Assembly (NCBI RefSeq): GCF_000619885.1 | Contig: NZ_KK211039.1 | Location: forward strand, 647,589 to 711,588 | From: Balneatrix alpica DSM 16621 | GTDB taxonomy: Bacteria > Pseudomonadota > Gammaproteobacteria > Pseudomonadales > Balneatricaceae | Length of the DNA stretch: 64,000 bases | Direction of reading: 5' to 3' | The notes under the pieces: model-generated | The model's database searches: none | What the model saw: the letters and a program-made list of their open reading frames with translations, nothing else | Told to the model about the DNA's origin: nothing | Made by a program: the position numbers and the translations under genes | Shown here: positions 54,011 through 62,550 of the stretch, piece by piece | Layout of the letters: each line of letters begins with the position of its first letter | How positions within the stretch are numbered: position 1 is the first letter of the stretch

Positions 54011-55897
54011 ATGCCTTTAACCAAATCTCCTTCCCTGCTCCCCCATGAGCAGGTGATACGCGACTCTTGGGATCGCTGCCGCCGCTTTGGCCTCAGCCAT
54101 CACTCCACCCCAGAGCTGCATAAACCCCCCCAGGGTGAAGTACACACCCTGCTGGAGGGTAATCACTTTTTAGTGCAAACCACTCATCACGAAGTGCTGC
54201 CCTACTATGAACACATCCTGTCTAACTCCAACTGTTTGATTTTATTAGCAGATGGTACAGGCCAGGTGTTGCAATCCTGGGGGGATCAACGCTTTTTAGA
54301 ACCCATGCAAGTCTGCGGTTTTGAGCCCGGTACCAGTTGGATTGAGCGGTACACCGGCACCAATGCGATTGGTACGGCCCTGGCATGTGGGCAAGCGGTA
54401 CAAATTCAGCGGGATGAACACTTCCTGAAGGCCAATCGTTTTATGACCGGCAGCGCTGCGCCGATTTACGACGCCAATCGAGAGCTGATCGGGGTGCTGG
54501 ATGTTTCCAGTGATGCTTATCTGCCCCAGACCCACACCCTGGGCATGGTCAAGATGATGACTCAGTCGGTGGAGAACAGGTTGATCATTAACCTGTTCAA
54601 GGATGAACACTTTTCGTTAACCTTTAACACCAACCTGGACAACCTCGACTCCCAGTGGTCAGGCATGCTGATCTTTACCGAGCAGGGCGCTGTGATTTCT
54701 GCCAATCGCCGGGCAGACATGTTGCTGGGCTTGGAGTTGTCCTTGGTGAACATTGAAAGCCTGTTTGATATTCCACTGCGTCAACTGATCAATCACCCGG
54801 AAAACACCCCCTTTCCTCTTACCGCTTTTGGTAAGTACCGCTTCTACGGGATGCTGAAGCGCCCCCTGATCACCCGCATCAAAGCGCGGGATTTTCGTCA
54901 GACAAGCCCAGCGCCGGTCATTCCCATGCCAAGCAAAAACAGCAATCACGCAGAATTCACCCTCGAATCGATTAACCTGGGCGATCCCCGTATTGATAAA
55001 GCCGTACGCCAGGCCGAGCGCTTGCAAGATAAAGATATTCCCGTGTTGATTCATGGTGAAACGGGCGTGGGCAAAGAGGTATTCGTTAAGGCACTGCACC
55101 ACTCCAGTAGTCGGGCCAATTACCCGCTGGTCGCGGTTAACTGTGCCGCTATTCCCAGTGAGCTGGTCGAGTCTGAGTTGTTCGGATACGAAAAAGGGGC
55201 TTTCACCGGCGCCAGTAGCAAAGGCAGTATTGGCCTGATCCGCAAAGCCCATAAGGGCACACTCTTTCTCGACGAGATCGGTGACATGCCCTTAAAAGTT
55301 CAGGCTCGTTTACTAAGAGTCTTGCAAGAGCGTAGAGTCACCCCCCTGGGCAGCACTGAGTCCTATCCGGTCGATATCCGCCTGGTATCCGCCACCAACC
55401 GCCCTCTCAAACAAGATGTAGCGGAGGGACTTTTCCGCCAGGATCTGTATTACCGGGTGAGTGGCCTTAACCTGGAATTGCCACCATTGCGTGAACGGGT
55501 AGATAAAGAAGCGCTGATTCAGAGCATCTGGCAACGTTATCGCGAAAGTGATCAGGTGGCGGGCATTCGCGCTGATACGCTAACGCTATTACTCTCTCAT
55601 CCTTGGCCCGGCAATATCCGTCAGCTCGTCAGCGTCTTGCAGATTGCCCTGGCCATGGCAGACCAAGAGCCCATCAGCCCTGAACATCTACCTGATGATT
55701 TTTATACGGACTTACAGCCTAGAGTCAGTCATCACAAGGATACGATGCCCTCAGTCGGTCTAACCGCAGTGGAAGAGGAAGAAGACTTGGAACAGCTTTT
55801 ACAACACTGTGATGGCAACCTGTCTCAAGTCGCCCGTAAGTTAGGTGTCTCACGCAATACACTGTATAAACGTCTGCGCGAACAAGGCCTCAGATAA
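54011..55897 (+). CDS. Sigma-54-dependent activator, AcoR/DhaR type
   Basis: The 628-residue protein has a GAF sensor domain (about 60-195), a PAS-like segment (about 210-260), an AAA+ domain (about 318-550; Walker A GETGVGKE 349-356, the sigma-54 loop GAFTGA 396-401, Walker B GTLFLDEIGDM) and a Fis-type helix-turn-helix (LSQVARKLGVSRNTLYKRLREQG). The build is that of AcoR and DhaR. It is divergent from glpS, so it probably senses glycerol or a related alcohol and activates uptake or oxidation genes; the ligand is unproven. Confidence 0.92.
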   Translation: MPLTKSPSLLPHEQVIRDSWDRCRRFGLSHHSTPELHKPPQGEVHTLLEGNHFLVQTTHHEVLPYYEHILSNSNCLILLADGTGQVLQSWGDQRFLEPMQVCGFEPGTSWIERYTGTNAIGTALACGQAVQIQRDEHFLKANRFMTGSAAPIYDANRELIGVLDVSSDAYLPQTHTLGMVKMMTQSVENRLIINLFKDEHFSLTFNTNLDNLDSQWSGMLIFTEQGAVISANRRADMLLGLELSLVNIESLFDIPLRQLINHPENTPFPLTAFGKYRFYGMLKRPLITRIKARDFRQTSPAPVIPMPSKNSNHAEFTLESINLGDPRIDKAVRQAERLQDKDIPVLIHGETGVGKEVFVKALHHSSSRANYPLVAVNCAAIPSELVESELFGYEKGAFTGASSKGSIGLIRKAHKGTLFLDEIGDMPLKVQARLLRVLQERRVTPLGSTESYPVDIRLVSATNRPLKQDVAEGLFRQDLYYRVSGLNLELPPLRERVDKEALIQSIWQRYRESDQVAGIRADTLTLLLSHPWPGNIRQLVSVLQIALAMADQEPISPEHLPDDFYTDLQPRVSHHKDTMPSVGLTAVEEEEDLEQLLQHCDGNLSQVARKLGVSRNTLYKRLREQGLR

Positions 55898-56007
55898 CTG
55901 CTCATATAGCGATAAACGCAACTGTTACGACAAACGTCGTACTTTCCAGGGCGCTCCCCTGCTCTATAGTTAAGCCATTCTTTGTTGGCGTAGAGTAGGA
56001 TTGCAGC

Positions 56008-56988
56008 ATGTTTAACGCGCTCGTTTTGAAGCAGCAAGAGACAGGCCTCTGTGCTCAGATAGAACGGCTCTCCACTAAGGATTTACCCGATGAGCCGATT
56101 CTGGTTGAAGTCGCCTACTCCTCTCTTAATTACAAGGATGGCCTCGCGGTTACCGGTAACGGCAAGATTGTGCATCAATACCCGATGGTGCCAGGGATTG
56201 ATTTAGCGGGGCGTATCCTGCAGTCGGCTGATCCGCACTGGCAAGCCGGCGATCAAGTCATTCTAACCGGTTGGGGAGTCGGTGAACGCTACTGGGGTGG
56301 TTACGCTCAGCAGATGCGGGTAAAGGGTGAATGGCTAGTACCCTGCCCGTCATCACTAAGCGCACTAGAAGCCATGTCTATCGGTACCGCAGGACTCACC
56401 GCTATGCTCTGCGTCATGGCGCTCGAACAAGGCCAAGTGGCTGCCGGTGCGCCCGTATTAGTAACAGGGGCTGCAGGTGGCGTTGGCTCCTTTGCTGTCG
56501 CTCTCTTGGCAGCACTGGGCTATGAGGTACATGCCCTTACTGGACGGACAGAAACCCATGATTACTTACGTCACTTGGGCGCCGAACAGATAATTGACCG
56601 TAGCGAATTACAACAACCGGCTAAGCCCCTTGAGAGCCAACGCTGGGCTGGGGTAATTGATACAGTCGGTGATCAAATCCTGGCAAAGGCATTGGCCCAA
56701 TGCCAGTACGGCGCGACCGTGGCTGCCTGTGGCTTAGCAGCAGGTTTTAAACTGCCCACCACCGTCATGCCATTTATCTTACGTAATGTGCGTTTACAGG
56801 GAGTGGATTCAGTCATGTGCCCTCGCCCCCTGCGTGAACAGGCATGGCAACGTCTGGCAGCGCTAGTCCCCCCGCAACTGTACCAACAAGGCATTGAAGT
56901 GGTTGGGCTGGAAGAGGTGGTGAGCAAAGCTGAAGCCATCGTGTCAGGCAGGGTGAAAGGCCGGGTGGTGGTTGACCCTAACCTTTAG
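56008..56988 (+). CDS. acuI: AcuI/YhdH-type acrylyl-CoA reductase (MDR family)
   Basis: The 326-residue zinc-free medium-chain reductase matches YhdH/AcuI: VEVAYSSLNYKDGLAVTGNGKI, PMVPGIDLAGRIL, TAGLTAMLCVMALE and VLVTGAAGGVGSFAVALL (NADPH site, about 150-165), then VDTVGDQILAKALAQC. It reduces acrylyl-CoA to propionyl-CoA with NADPH, detoxifying acrylate from DMSP or other sources. It stands alone; no DMSP lyase is nearby. AGAGTAGGA precedes the ATG. Confidence 0.9.
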   Translation: MFNALVLKQQETGLCAQIERLSTKDLPDEPILVEVAYSSLNYKDGLAVTGNGKIVHQYPMVPGIDLAGRILQSADPHWQAGDQVILTGWGVGERYWGGYAQQMRVKGEWLVPCPSSLSALEAMSIGTAGLTAMLCVMALEQGQVAAGAPVLVTGAAGGVGSFAVALLAALGYEVHALTGRTETHDYLRHLGAEQIIDRSELQQPAKPLESQRWAGVIDTVGDQILAKALAQCQYGATVAACGLAAGFKLPTTVMPFILRNVRLQGVDSVMCPRPLREQAWQRLAALVPPQLYQQGIEVVGLEEVVSKAEAIVSGRVKGRVVVDPNL

Positions 56989-56996
56989 AAAAACGT

Positions 56997-57023
56997 CTAG
57001 GCGGTGTAACAAACACCGCCTAG
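56997..57023. terminator. Hairpin between convergent acuI and peroxiredoxin-like genes
   Basis: CTAGGCGGTGT and ACACCGCCTAG form a perfect 11-bp stem with a five-base A-rich loop. No T-run follows, but A-runs precede it, so it may terminate mainly the leftward transcript. Confidence 0.65.
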
Positions 57024-57032
57024 CAAAGCCAA

Positions 57033-57557
57033 TTACAACTCGCCGCGAGCGGGATAATCATTTTTCACAACAAAATCAATCGCCCCCAAAATCTCGCGAA
57101 AGTGCGGACGTGCAAAAGGCATTGTGCTGATATTGCCCCAATACAGGCTTAAATCGGGGCGCACCAAAAACAGCCCTGGCTCACTAAAGCGTGCCGGCTC
57201 TTCAATGCCAATCGAGGTTTTGCCGCGCCCTGCCGACATATACAGCCCCCAGGCTCGTGCTTGCTGTTCTGTAACTCCGTAGCCAATGGCCAACTGATCT
57301 AATCCCCACTCTACCTGGGCTTGCTGTGCACGCTCTTGGCTATCACTACTAGCGACCAAAATCTGGATGCCTCGCTCGGCAAACTCTGCCGCCAGTTTAT
57401 TCAACTCCTGCAAATAATTACGACAAATTGGGCAATGCAGGCCACGATAAAACACCAGCATCGTAAATGGCCCCTGGTGTCCCGGGGTTAGCTGCCAAGG
57501 ACCTTGCAAAGTTGATAAGGCTAAAGATGGGACTTGCTGACGTGGAATTAATGCCAT
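57033..57557 (-). CDS. Peroxiredoxin-like AhpC/TSA family protein
   Basis: The 174-residue protein has a thioredoxin fold with VFYRGLHCPICRNYLQEL, where the first cysteine (about residue 42) aligns with the peroxidatic cysteine and the CxxC arrangement suggests a vicinal disulfide. There is no resolving cysteine at the C-terminus. The segment WGLYMSAGRGK and FSEPGLFLVRPD fit an AhpC/TSA subgroup of unknown substrate. GGAGAGGAG-like sequence (AGGAGAGGAGAAATC on its strand) precedes the ATG. It is divergent from an AraC gene. Confidence 0.85.
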   Translation of the reverse strand: MALIPRQQVPSLALSTLQGPWQLTPGHQGPFTMLVFYRGLHCPICRNYLQELNKLAAEFAERGIQILVASSDSQERAQQAQVEWGLDQLAIGYGVTEQQARAWGLYMSAGRGKTSIGIEEPARFSEPGLFLVRPDLSLYWGNISTMPFARPHFREILGAIDFVVKNDYPARGEL

Positions 57558-57658
57558 GTGATTTCTCCTCTCCTACCCGAGTGATAGGTCTATAGCATAG
57601 ACGCCACATCAGAACTTATGGCAACCTTATATGGCATTAATTATTGCAGATAGTACAA

Positions 57659-58465
57659 ATGGATCGTTTAACAGACTTACTTAGACTCTTTCAACCTCAT
57701 GTTGTGACTGCCACCCTGTTGGATAAAGATGGCTTAAATCAAACCATCGAAGGGCAAAGTTATCTTTACTGGCTTTACCAGGGCCAGGCACAGTTAGTCC
57801 ATCAAAGCCATCAATATGATATTGAGGCTCCCGTACTCTTGTGGCTACCGGAGCAAGGCCAGCACCGCTGGCACTCCATTGATCCAAACATCCGCTGCAT
57901 TGCCTGCAAACTGGACTTTGGCCGAGCACAGCTCAATCCATTGCTGGATGCTCTCCCGCCCATGCTGAGCTTACCGCCCGCAGAGCAGGTTGAAATTCAA
58001 GCCTTGCAGCAACTGATCGAGAGCGAGTTAACACAGCCACGTTGTGGTCATCAGCAAGTTATTCATCGACTTTGTGAAGTGCTCTTCATCCACATCCTGC
58101 GCTACTTGCTGGCAAATCAGGTGATTGAGACAGGGATTCTTGCTGCACTGGCAGATAGCAAACTTGCTAAAGCGCTTATTGCTATCCACCAACAACCCGG
58201 CCATCCCTGGCATCTGCTTGAACTGAGCAAGCTTGCTGGCATGTCGAGAAGTGCCTTTGTACAACAGTTCAAAGCCAAGGTCGGTATGCCTCCCGGCGAT
58301 TACCTTATTCGTTGGCGCATGCGTTTAGCGCAATTGCGCCTACAGAGCGAAGCCCCAGCCATTGCTATCCTGGCTGAGGAGCTTGGCTATCAAAGCGAAG
58401 CGGCCTTTCGACGCGCGTTTAAACGAGTGTTGGGAGTACCACCAGGACAGTTAAGTGCCCCTTAA
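57659..58465 (+). CDS. AraC-family regulator
   Basis: The 268-residue protein has an N-terminal cupin-like AraC_binding_2/cupin_6 domain (about 1-130; LLRLFQPHVVTATLLD, PVLLWLPEQGQHRWH) and a C-terminal pair of helix-turn-helix motifs (HLLELSKLAGMSRSAFVQQFKAKVGMPPGDYLIRWRM; AILAEELGYQSEAAFRRAFKRVLG). This type often regulates a divergent reductase or peroxiredoxin gene, which fits the neighbour 100 bp away. The ATG at 57659 has a weak ribosome binding site; a TTG at 57644 is an alternative. Confidence 0.88.
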   Translation: MDRLTDLLRLFQPHVVTATLLDKDGLNQTIEGQSYLYWLYQGQAQLVHQSHQYDIEAPVLLWLPEQGQHRWHSIDPNIRCIACKLDFGRAQLNPLLDALPPMLSLPPAEQVEIQALQQLIESELTQPRCGHQQVIHRLCEVLFIHILRYLLANQVIETGILAALADSKLAKALIAIHQQPGHPWHLLELSKLAGMSRSAFVQQFKAKVGMPPGDYLIRWRMRLAQLRLQSEAPAIAILAEELGYQSEAAFRRAFKRVLGVPPGQLSAP

Positions 58466-58472
58466 ACGCAAA

Positions 58473-58492
58473 CACCCGACCAAGGCCGGGTG
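58473..58492. terminator. Hairpin between AraC and Yip1 genes
   Basis: CACCCG and CGGGTG form a short stem with an 8-base loop between convergent genes. Confidence 0.45.
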
Positions 58493-58509
58493 CTGCATAA
58501 CAAAAGATG

Positions 58510-59112
58510 CTAACGAATGAAAACCGGCGTCAAGCCTGAGCCCCACAGAATAGCCGTGGTAGCTAACATGCCGACTAACACACACAGTCCAACTGTTAAT
58601 ACCGAAGTAGAGAAGAGAAAACCACGCTCTTCCGGAATCCGCATCACAATGGGCACCCCCACATATAGCAGGTACACCGTATAAGCGACCGCCCCCATTC
58701 CAACAAAAACATCAAACCAGAGAATAGGCAACAGGGCCGCCAACCCTGACATAAACAAAGGTGTTGCGGTAAAGGTGGTCAGTACCATACAGCGATCTAA
58801 GCTAGCATCTGAGCCGTAGGTCTTTTCCATCCAGTAAACGCTGTAAGCCATCGCCCCTACTCCAACTAGCAAAGCGAAATAAAAAGCAATGGCAATAGGT
58901 AAGGCACTTTCAACAGAGAGTTTGACGTAGTCGCCACCGGAGATACTCCAGCCCATCTGTGTTGTTCCAATAAACATAGACAGTGCTGGTATAGCCGCTA
59001 GCCAACAGAGGTGATGCGTATATAGATAGCTAATACTGTATTGCTCTTCACGGATGGAGTCCCACTCTTGCTTTGGGTGGTACACCAGTCCCCAGATATG
59101 CTGAAAGAACAT
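58510..59112 (-). CDS. Yip1-family inner-membrane protein
   Basis: The 200-residue protein has about five membrane segments and begins with MFFQHIWGLVYHPKQEWDSIREE, the typical amphipathic start of bacterial Yip1-domain proteins (HPxxxWxxI). Central segments include YFALLVGVGAMAYSVYWMEKTYG. Function is unknown. GGAGGAAGCAAC lies upstream. It follows ctaE on the same strand by about 60 bp, in the place where a sco gene is often found in related clusters. Confidence 0.85.
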   Translation of the reverse strand: MFFQHIWGLVYHPKQEWDSIREEQYSISYLYTHHLCWLAAIPALSMFIGTTQMGWSISGGDYVKLSVESALPIAIAFYFALLVGVGAMAYSVYWMEKTYGSDASLDRCMVLTTFTATPLFMSGLAALLPILWFDVFVGMGAVAYTVYLLYVGVPIVMRIPEERGFLFSTSVLTVGLCVLVGMLATTAILWGSGLTPVFIR

Positions 59113-59173
59113 AGTTGCTTCCTCCGATTATTGTCGTTATCACACCCACGCTTACACCTGACTCCTCCTGTAT

Positions 59174-60070
59174 TCATAGGGTTAAGTAATGATCTATCAA
59201 GAGCACAGCAAAGACTGCCATGATGTACTTTATCGAAAACCAGAACATCGCCATCGGCGCTTGCTGATCCTCTGCTTTCCATACTCGCCAAGTCCATTGT
59301 GCAAAGCGAATATTCAAGCCACACATGCCCACTAAGTATAGCCAACCGCTCATACCTGTCAGGAATGGAAACATCGTGACGGCAAACAACAGGCAGGTAT
59401 AGAGGACGATATGTAAGCGGGTGAAGGCTTCACCATGGGTGACTGGCAGCATCGGCACTCCTGCACGGGCATATTCTTCTTTCTTATGCAGCGCCAGCGC
59501 CCAAAAATGTGGCGGTGTCCAAGCAAAGATAATTAAGACCAACAATAAGCTCTCGGCTGCCACCTCGCCAGTCACTGCAGTCCAACCTAACAGCGGAGGC
59601 GCTGCCCCAGCTAAACCACCAATGGTGATATTTTGTGGTGTAGCACGCTTGAGAAAAGCCGTGTAAATCACGGCATACCCAATCAGAGAAGCCAATGTCA
59701 GCCAAGCCGTCAATGGATTGACCTGCAAAGCCAAAATCGTAATTCCCGCAGTGCCGATACAACCGGCAAATATCAGAGCCTGTTGCTGGCTCACTTGCCC
59801 CTGCGGCAACGGACGACGATGAGTGCGGGCCATTAATGCATCCAGCTTAGAGTCGACTAACTGATTAATAGCTGCAGCAGACCCTGCTGACAAAGCAATC
59901 CCCAGTGTTCCCCAAAACAAAGCTCGCCAGGGTAACGACTCATCAGCTAGCAACATCCCAACCACAGCAGTTAACAACATGACTGCAACAACCCTCGGTT
60001 TAGTGAGGGCGTAATAAGCTTGGATTTGCTCATACCCTAGGGTACGGACTGTCAGCGTACGCCAGTTCAT
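59174..60070 (-). CDS. ctaB: Protoheme IX farnesyltransferase (heme O synthase)
   Basis: The 298-residue UbiA-family enzyme (also named CyoE/CtaE-type) adds a farnesyl group to heme B to form heme O for aa3 oxidase. The Asp-rich motif NQLVDSKLDALMARTHRRPL (about residue 80) and the second motif around TPPHFWALALHKKEEYARAGVPMLPV are intact, with about nine membrane segments. The ATG at 60070 follows AGGGAGG and overlaps the ctaA stop by 4 bp. Confidence 0.95.
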   Translation of the reverse strand: MNWRTLTVRTLGYEQIQAYYALTKPRVVAVMLLTAVVGMLLADESLPWRALFWGTLGIALSAGSAAAINQLVDSKLDALMARTHRRPLPQGQVSQQQALIFAGCIGTAGITILALQVNPLTAWLTLASLIGYAVIYTAFLKRATPQNITIGGLAGAAPPLLGWTAVTGEVAAESLLLVLIIFAWTPPHFWALALHKKEEYARAGVPMLPVTHGEAFTRLHIVLYTCLLFAVTMFPFLTGMSGWLYLVGMCGLNIRFAQWTWRVWKAEDQQAPMAMFWFSIKYIMAVFAVLLIDHYLTL

Positions 60071-61095
60071 AGCAATCCTCCCTGCCACTTTGCTTGTGGC
60101 TGCCACAGCGAATGCACCGCCCAGACGTATGCCAACAGCAACGCCAGAGCCCCAGTGTTATGTGCCAGCGCCAACGAAAGTGGCAACTGCAATAGAACAT
60201 TAGCAATTCCAATGGAAAGCTGAACACCTAAAGTAATCAGCAGTAATAAAGCTTGTTTGCGCAAATGCTGACGCCACAACGCCAACGCGACCAATAAGCT
60301 CACCACTGTCACCAAAACCGCACCAACGCGATGAGTCCAGTGAATGGCTACCCTAGCCTCTCCATTTAACTGTCCTCCCAGATAATTCGGTCCTACTTCT
60401 TGCGCAATATTAAAACCTTCCTGGAAGTTCATTGGTTCAGGCACCCACTGAGCCTGACAACGAGGAAAGTCTGGGCAAGCAAAAGCAGCGTAGTTGGAGC
60501 TTGTCCATCCCCCCAGCACAATCTGCACAATCACTAACCCCAAACCCAGGCTCGCTAACAAGCCTCGCCTCCGCTGTCTAGATTGGGAGCCTGATAACAG
60601 TGGCTTAATATTCGGTGATAATGCCCTTATCCTGAGAATTAATAAGCACAGTAGTAGCAGCGTCGTAAAACCGCCCAGTAGATGTAGAGTTACCACTTGA
60701 GGCCAAAGCTTTAGTGTCACCGTCCACATACCAAACATTGCCTGCACTACGACAACAACAAGCAGGGTGTAACTTAATCCTTTCGGATATCCAGGTGATT
60801 GACGCATAGCCCCCCAAGCTAAGGCCAGTATTAATAGCCCTAGCATGCCCGCTGCATAACGGTGAATCATTTCCGCCCAACCTTTAGTGTGGTCAACCGG
60901 AAAATCAGGATATCGCGCTTCCGCGATAGCGACATGATGGTCGGCCACTGGTACCGTTAAAAAGCCATAACAGCCAGGCCAGTCCGGACAGCCAAGTCCT
61001 GCATCAAGTAAACGAGTTAAGGCACCAAGAGTTACCACAACAAAAGCTAGTAAACAGCCTAATATGGCTAATCGATACGCTGTTCTGACACCCAT
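60067..61095 (-). CDS. ctaA: Heme A synthase CtaA
   Basis: The 342-residue membrane protein oxidises the heme O methyl group to give heme A. It has eight membrane segments in two four-helix halves and cysteine pairs in the loops (AGLGCPDWPGCYG and AFACPDFPRCQ), together with histidines in EMIHRYAAGML and IHWTHRVGAVL that bind heme. It overlaps the downstream farnesyltransferase gene by 4 bp, so the two enzymes of heme A synthesis are translated together. Confidence 0.95.
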   Translation of the reverse strand: MGVRTAYRLAILGCLLAFVVVTLGALTRLLDAGLGCPDWPGCYGFLTVPVADHHVAIAEARYPDFPVDHTKGWAEMIHRYAAGMLGLLILALAWGAMRQSPGYPKGLSYTLLVVVVVQAMFGMWTVTLKLWPQVVTLHLLGGFTTLLLLCLLILRIRALSPNIKPLLSGSQSRQRRRGLLASLGLGLVIVQIVLGGWTSSNYAAFACPDFPRCQAQWVPEPMNFQEGFNIAQEVGPNYLGGQLNGEARVAIHWTHRVGAVLVTVVSLLVALALWRQHLRKQALLLLITLGVQLSIGIANVLLQLPLSLALAHNTGALALLLAYVWAVHSLWQPQAKWQGGLL

Positions 61096-61151
61096 AGCAC
61101 ACCTTTTATTGTTATTAGCAGTGTTGGTAATTCACTATCTATGCTGGTTTA

Positions 61152-61691
61152 TTAACCAATATTGGAAAGTTTGAGTAAACGTTGAAGATCTTTCAGGATC
61201 CAACGGGCTTCTGTATTCAATGGATAATTTATGACAATGTTGCCGTGTGGATCGATCACCGTCAGCGACAACTCTGGCACTTGTTGATCAATAAAGTTAA
61301 CTCGCTCTATCCTGGCAAAGGGATCGCCCTCCACAGCCGCCATACTTGCATCTGCCCAGACCCTCATAACCCTAGGCGCTTCTCTTCCCAAGGCTAAATG
61401 TAACTGTGTCACCTCCTCTACTCTTGTCAGACAACGTTTATCACAACTACCCGCGACACTGAGATAAAGGCTCCAACGCCCTAGCCATGCTTTATTAAGC
61501 TCAGTATCACCCTCTAGCCACTGACTATAATCAATAACAGGATTAAAGAAATGGCCATGCTCTTTTGTGGCTTCCGGCTTCCAGCCGCTAAAATAGAGTA
61601 TCTGAGCCAAAACAATGGGTACCAAACTAATCGCCAATACTGCCCATAGAGACCAGCGAATGCTTCCACCTCTTAAGCTCTGCGCAACCAT
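61152..61691 (-). CDS. Membrane-anchored cytochrome oxidase cluster protein
   Basis: The 179-residue protein has one N-terminal membrane segment (WSLWAVLAISLVPIVLAQILYF) and a periplasmic thioredoxin-like part with two cysteines in SVAGSCDKRCLTRVEEV (C-x3-C) and LSLTVIDPHGNIVINYP. This arrangement resembles a reduced SCO-like protein and occupies the place of Pseudomonas PA0111. A copper or redox role in CuA assembly is plausible but unproven. The ATG at 61691 overlaps the surf1 end by 19 bp; the longer start would be TTG. Confidence 0.8.
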   Translation of the reverse strand: MVAQSLRGGSIRWSLWAVLAISLVPIVLAQILYFSGWKPEATKEHGHFFNPVIDYSQWLEGDTELNKAWLGRWSLYLSVAGSCDKRCLTRVEEVTQLHLALGREAPRVMRVWADASMAAVEGDPFARIERVNFIDQQVPELSLTVIDPHGNIVINYPLNTEARWILKDLQRLLKLSNIG

Positions 61692-62338
61692 ATCCAATAC
61701 CCCATACTAAGAGAAGCTAACAACCACCATTGAACAGCATAGCCAAGGTGTTTCTCTGCTGAAATAGTATTTAGCTGCCAATGCGATATAAATCCAGTCG
61801 TATTATCAACGACTCGTAACTCATAATCAGGTAACTTAATCGCAAACCTTTCCTCAATAAGGCCTTTTTCAACCCAAGGAATTAACTGCTTATCTTCTGA
61901 AACTGTGGGAAAACTACCCAACTTCAAGGCTGGCTGTGCATAAGGAAAAACTTTAACGCGAGCTTTAAGCGTCGCTGCTATAGAGCGTATCTCAGGGAGT
62001 AGGCTACGATCATTCCATGGCAACCAACCAAGATTAACCAAGACCAAGCTTGAAGTAGGTAGCTGAAGTATTCGATATACGTCAACTCCTGCTACATTAT
62101 CTACCAACTGATTATCGAGGAATCCCGTCCAATTGTTTAACCACCGTCCTTCTAACTCTAACTCAGCTCCCCATGGCGGAGTCGACATTGTAGACAACTC
62201 CTGTAAAGTAAACTGTTTCCCTGAGGCCTGTTCTAGAATACGTTTATCATTAGCGCGTTCCCATTGCCAAAATCCTAAAAACAAACCTAGACAAGCCAAA
62301 GCTAACAATAAATACTGCTTCAGCACTTTAACAATCAT
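61673..62338 (-). CDS. SURF1-family oxidase assembly protein
   Basis: The 221-residue protein has membrane segments at each end (YLLLALACLGLFLGFWQWERANDK and AVQWWLLASLSMGYWIWLRR) with a periplasmic middle. FWQWERANDK near the start, GWLPWNDRS and HLGYAVQWW at the end are the SURF1 hallmarks. Surf1 helps place heme A in subunit I of aa3 oxidase. The ATG at 62338 lacks a clear ribosome binding site; TTG at 62353 is an alternative. It is divergent from a small DUF2909 gene. Confidence 0.92.
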   Translation of the reverse strand: MIVKVLKQYLLLALACLGLFLGFWQWERANDKRILEQASGKQFTLQELSTMSTPPWGAELELEGRWLNNWTGFLDNQLVDNVAGVDVYRILQLPTSSLVLVNLGWLPWNDRSLLPEIRSIAATLKARVKVFPYAQPALKLGSFPTVSEDKQLIPWVEKGLIEERFAIKLPDYELRVVDNTTGFISHWQLNTISAEKHLGYAVQWWLLASLSMGYWIWLRRA

Positions 62339-62355
62339 CGATAGGAGCACCAAAA

Positions 62356-62550
62356 ATGTTAATCAAATCAATCATTATCATACTCTTTGTAGGCATGCTG
62401 CTGAGTCTAGCTTGTGGCTTTTACTTCCTTAACAAGGATAACAGTCAAAATATTCGTCTTCTTACTTCGTTAAAACTACGTATCAGTTTAGCCATACTCA
62501 TCTTAATTTTGATCAGTTACGGCCTAGCCAATGGACAGTTAGGAAATTAG
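62356..62550 (+). CDS. DUF2909 twin-membrane-segment protein
   Basis: The 64-residue protein has two membrane segments (IIIILFVGMLLSLACGFYFL and LRISLAILILILISYGLA) separated by a short basic loop, the layout of DUF2909, which lies between coxIII and surf1 in Pseudomonas-type clusters. ATAGGAGCACC precedes the ATG. It is encoded opposite to the oxidase genes and overlaps the coxIII end by 4 bp. Confidence 0.85.
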   Translation: MLIKSIIIILFVGMLLSLACGFYFLNKDNSQNIRLLTSLKLRISLAILILILISYGLANGQLGN

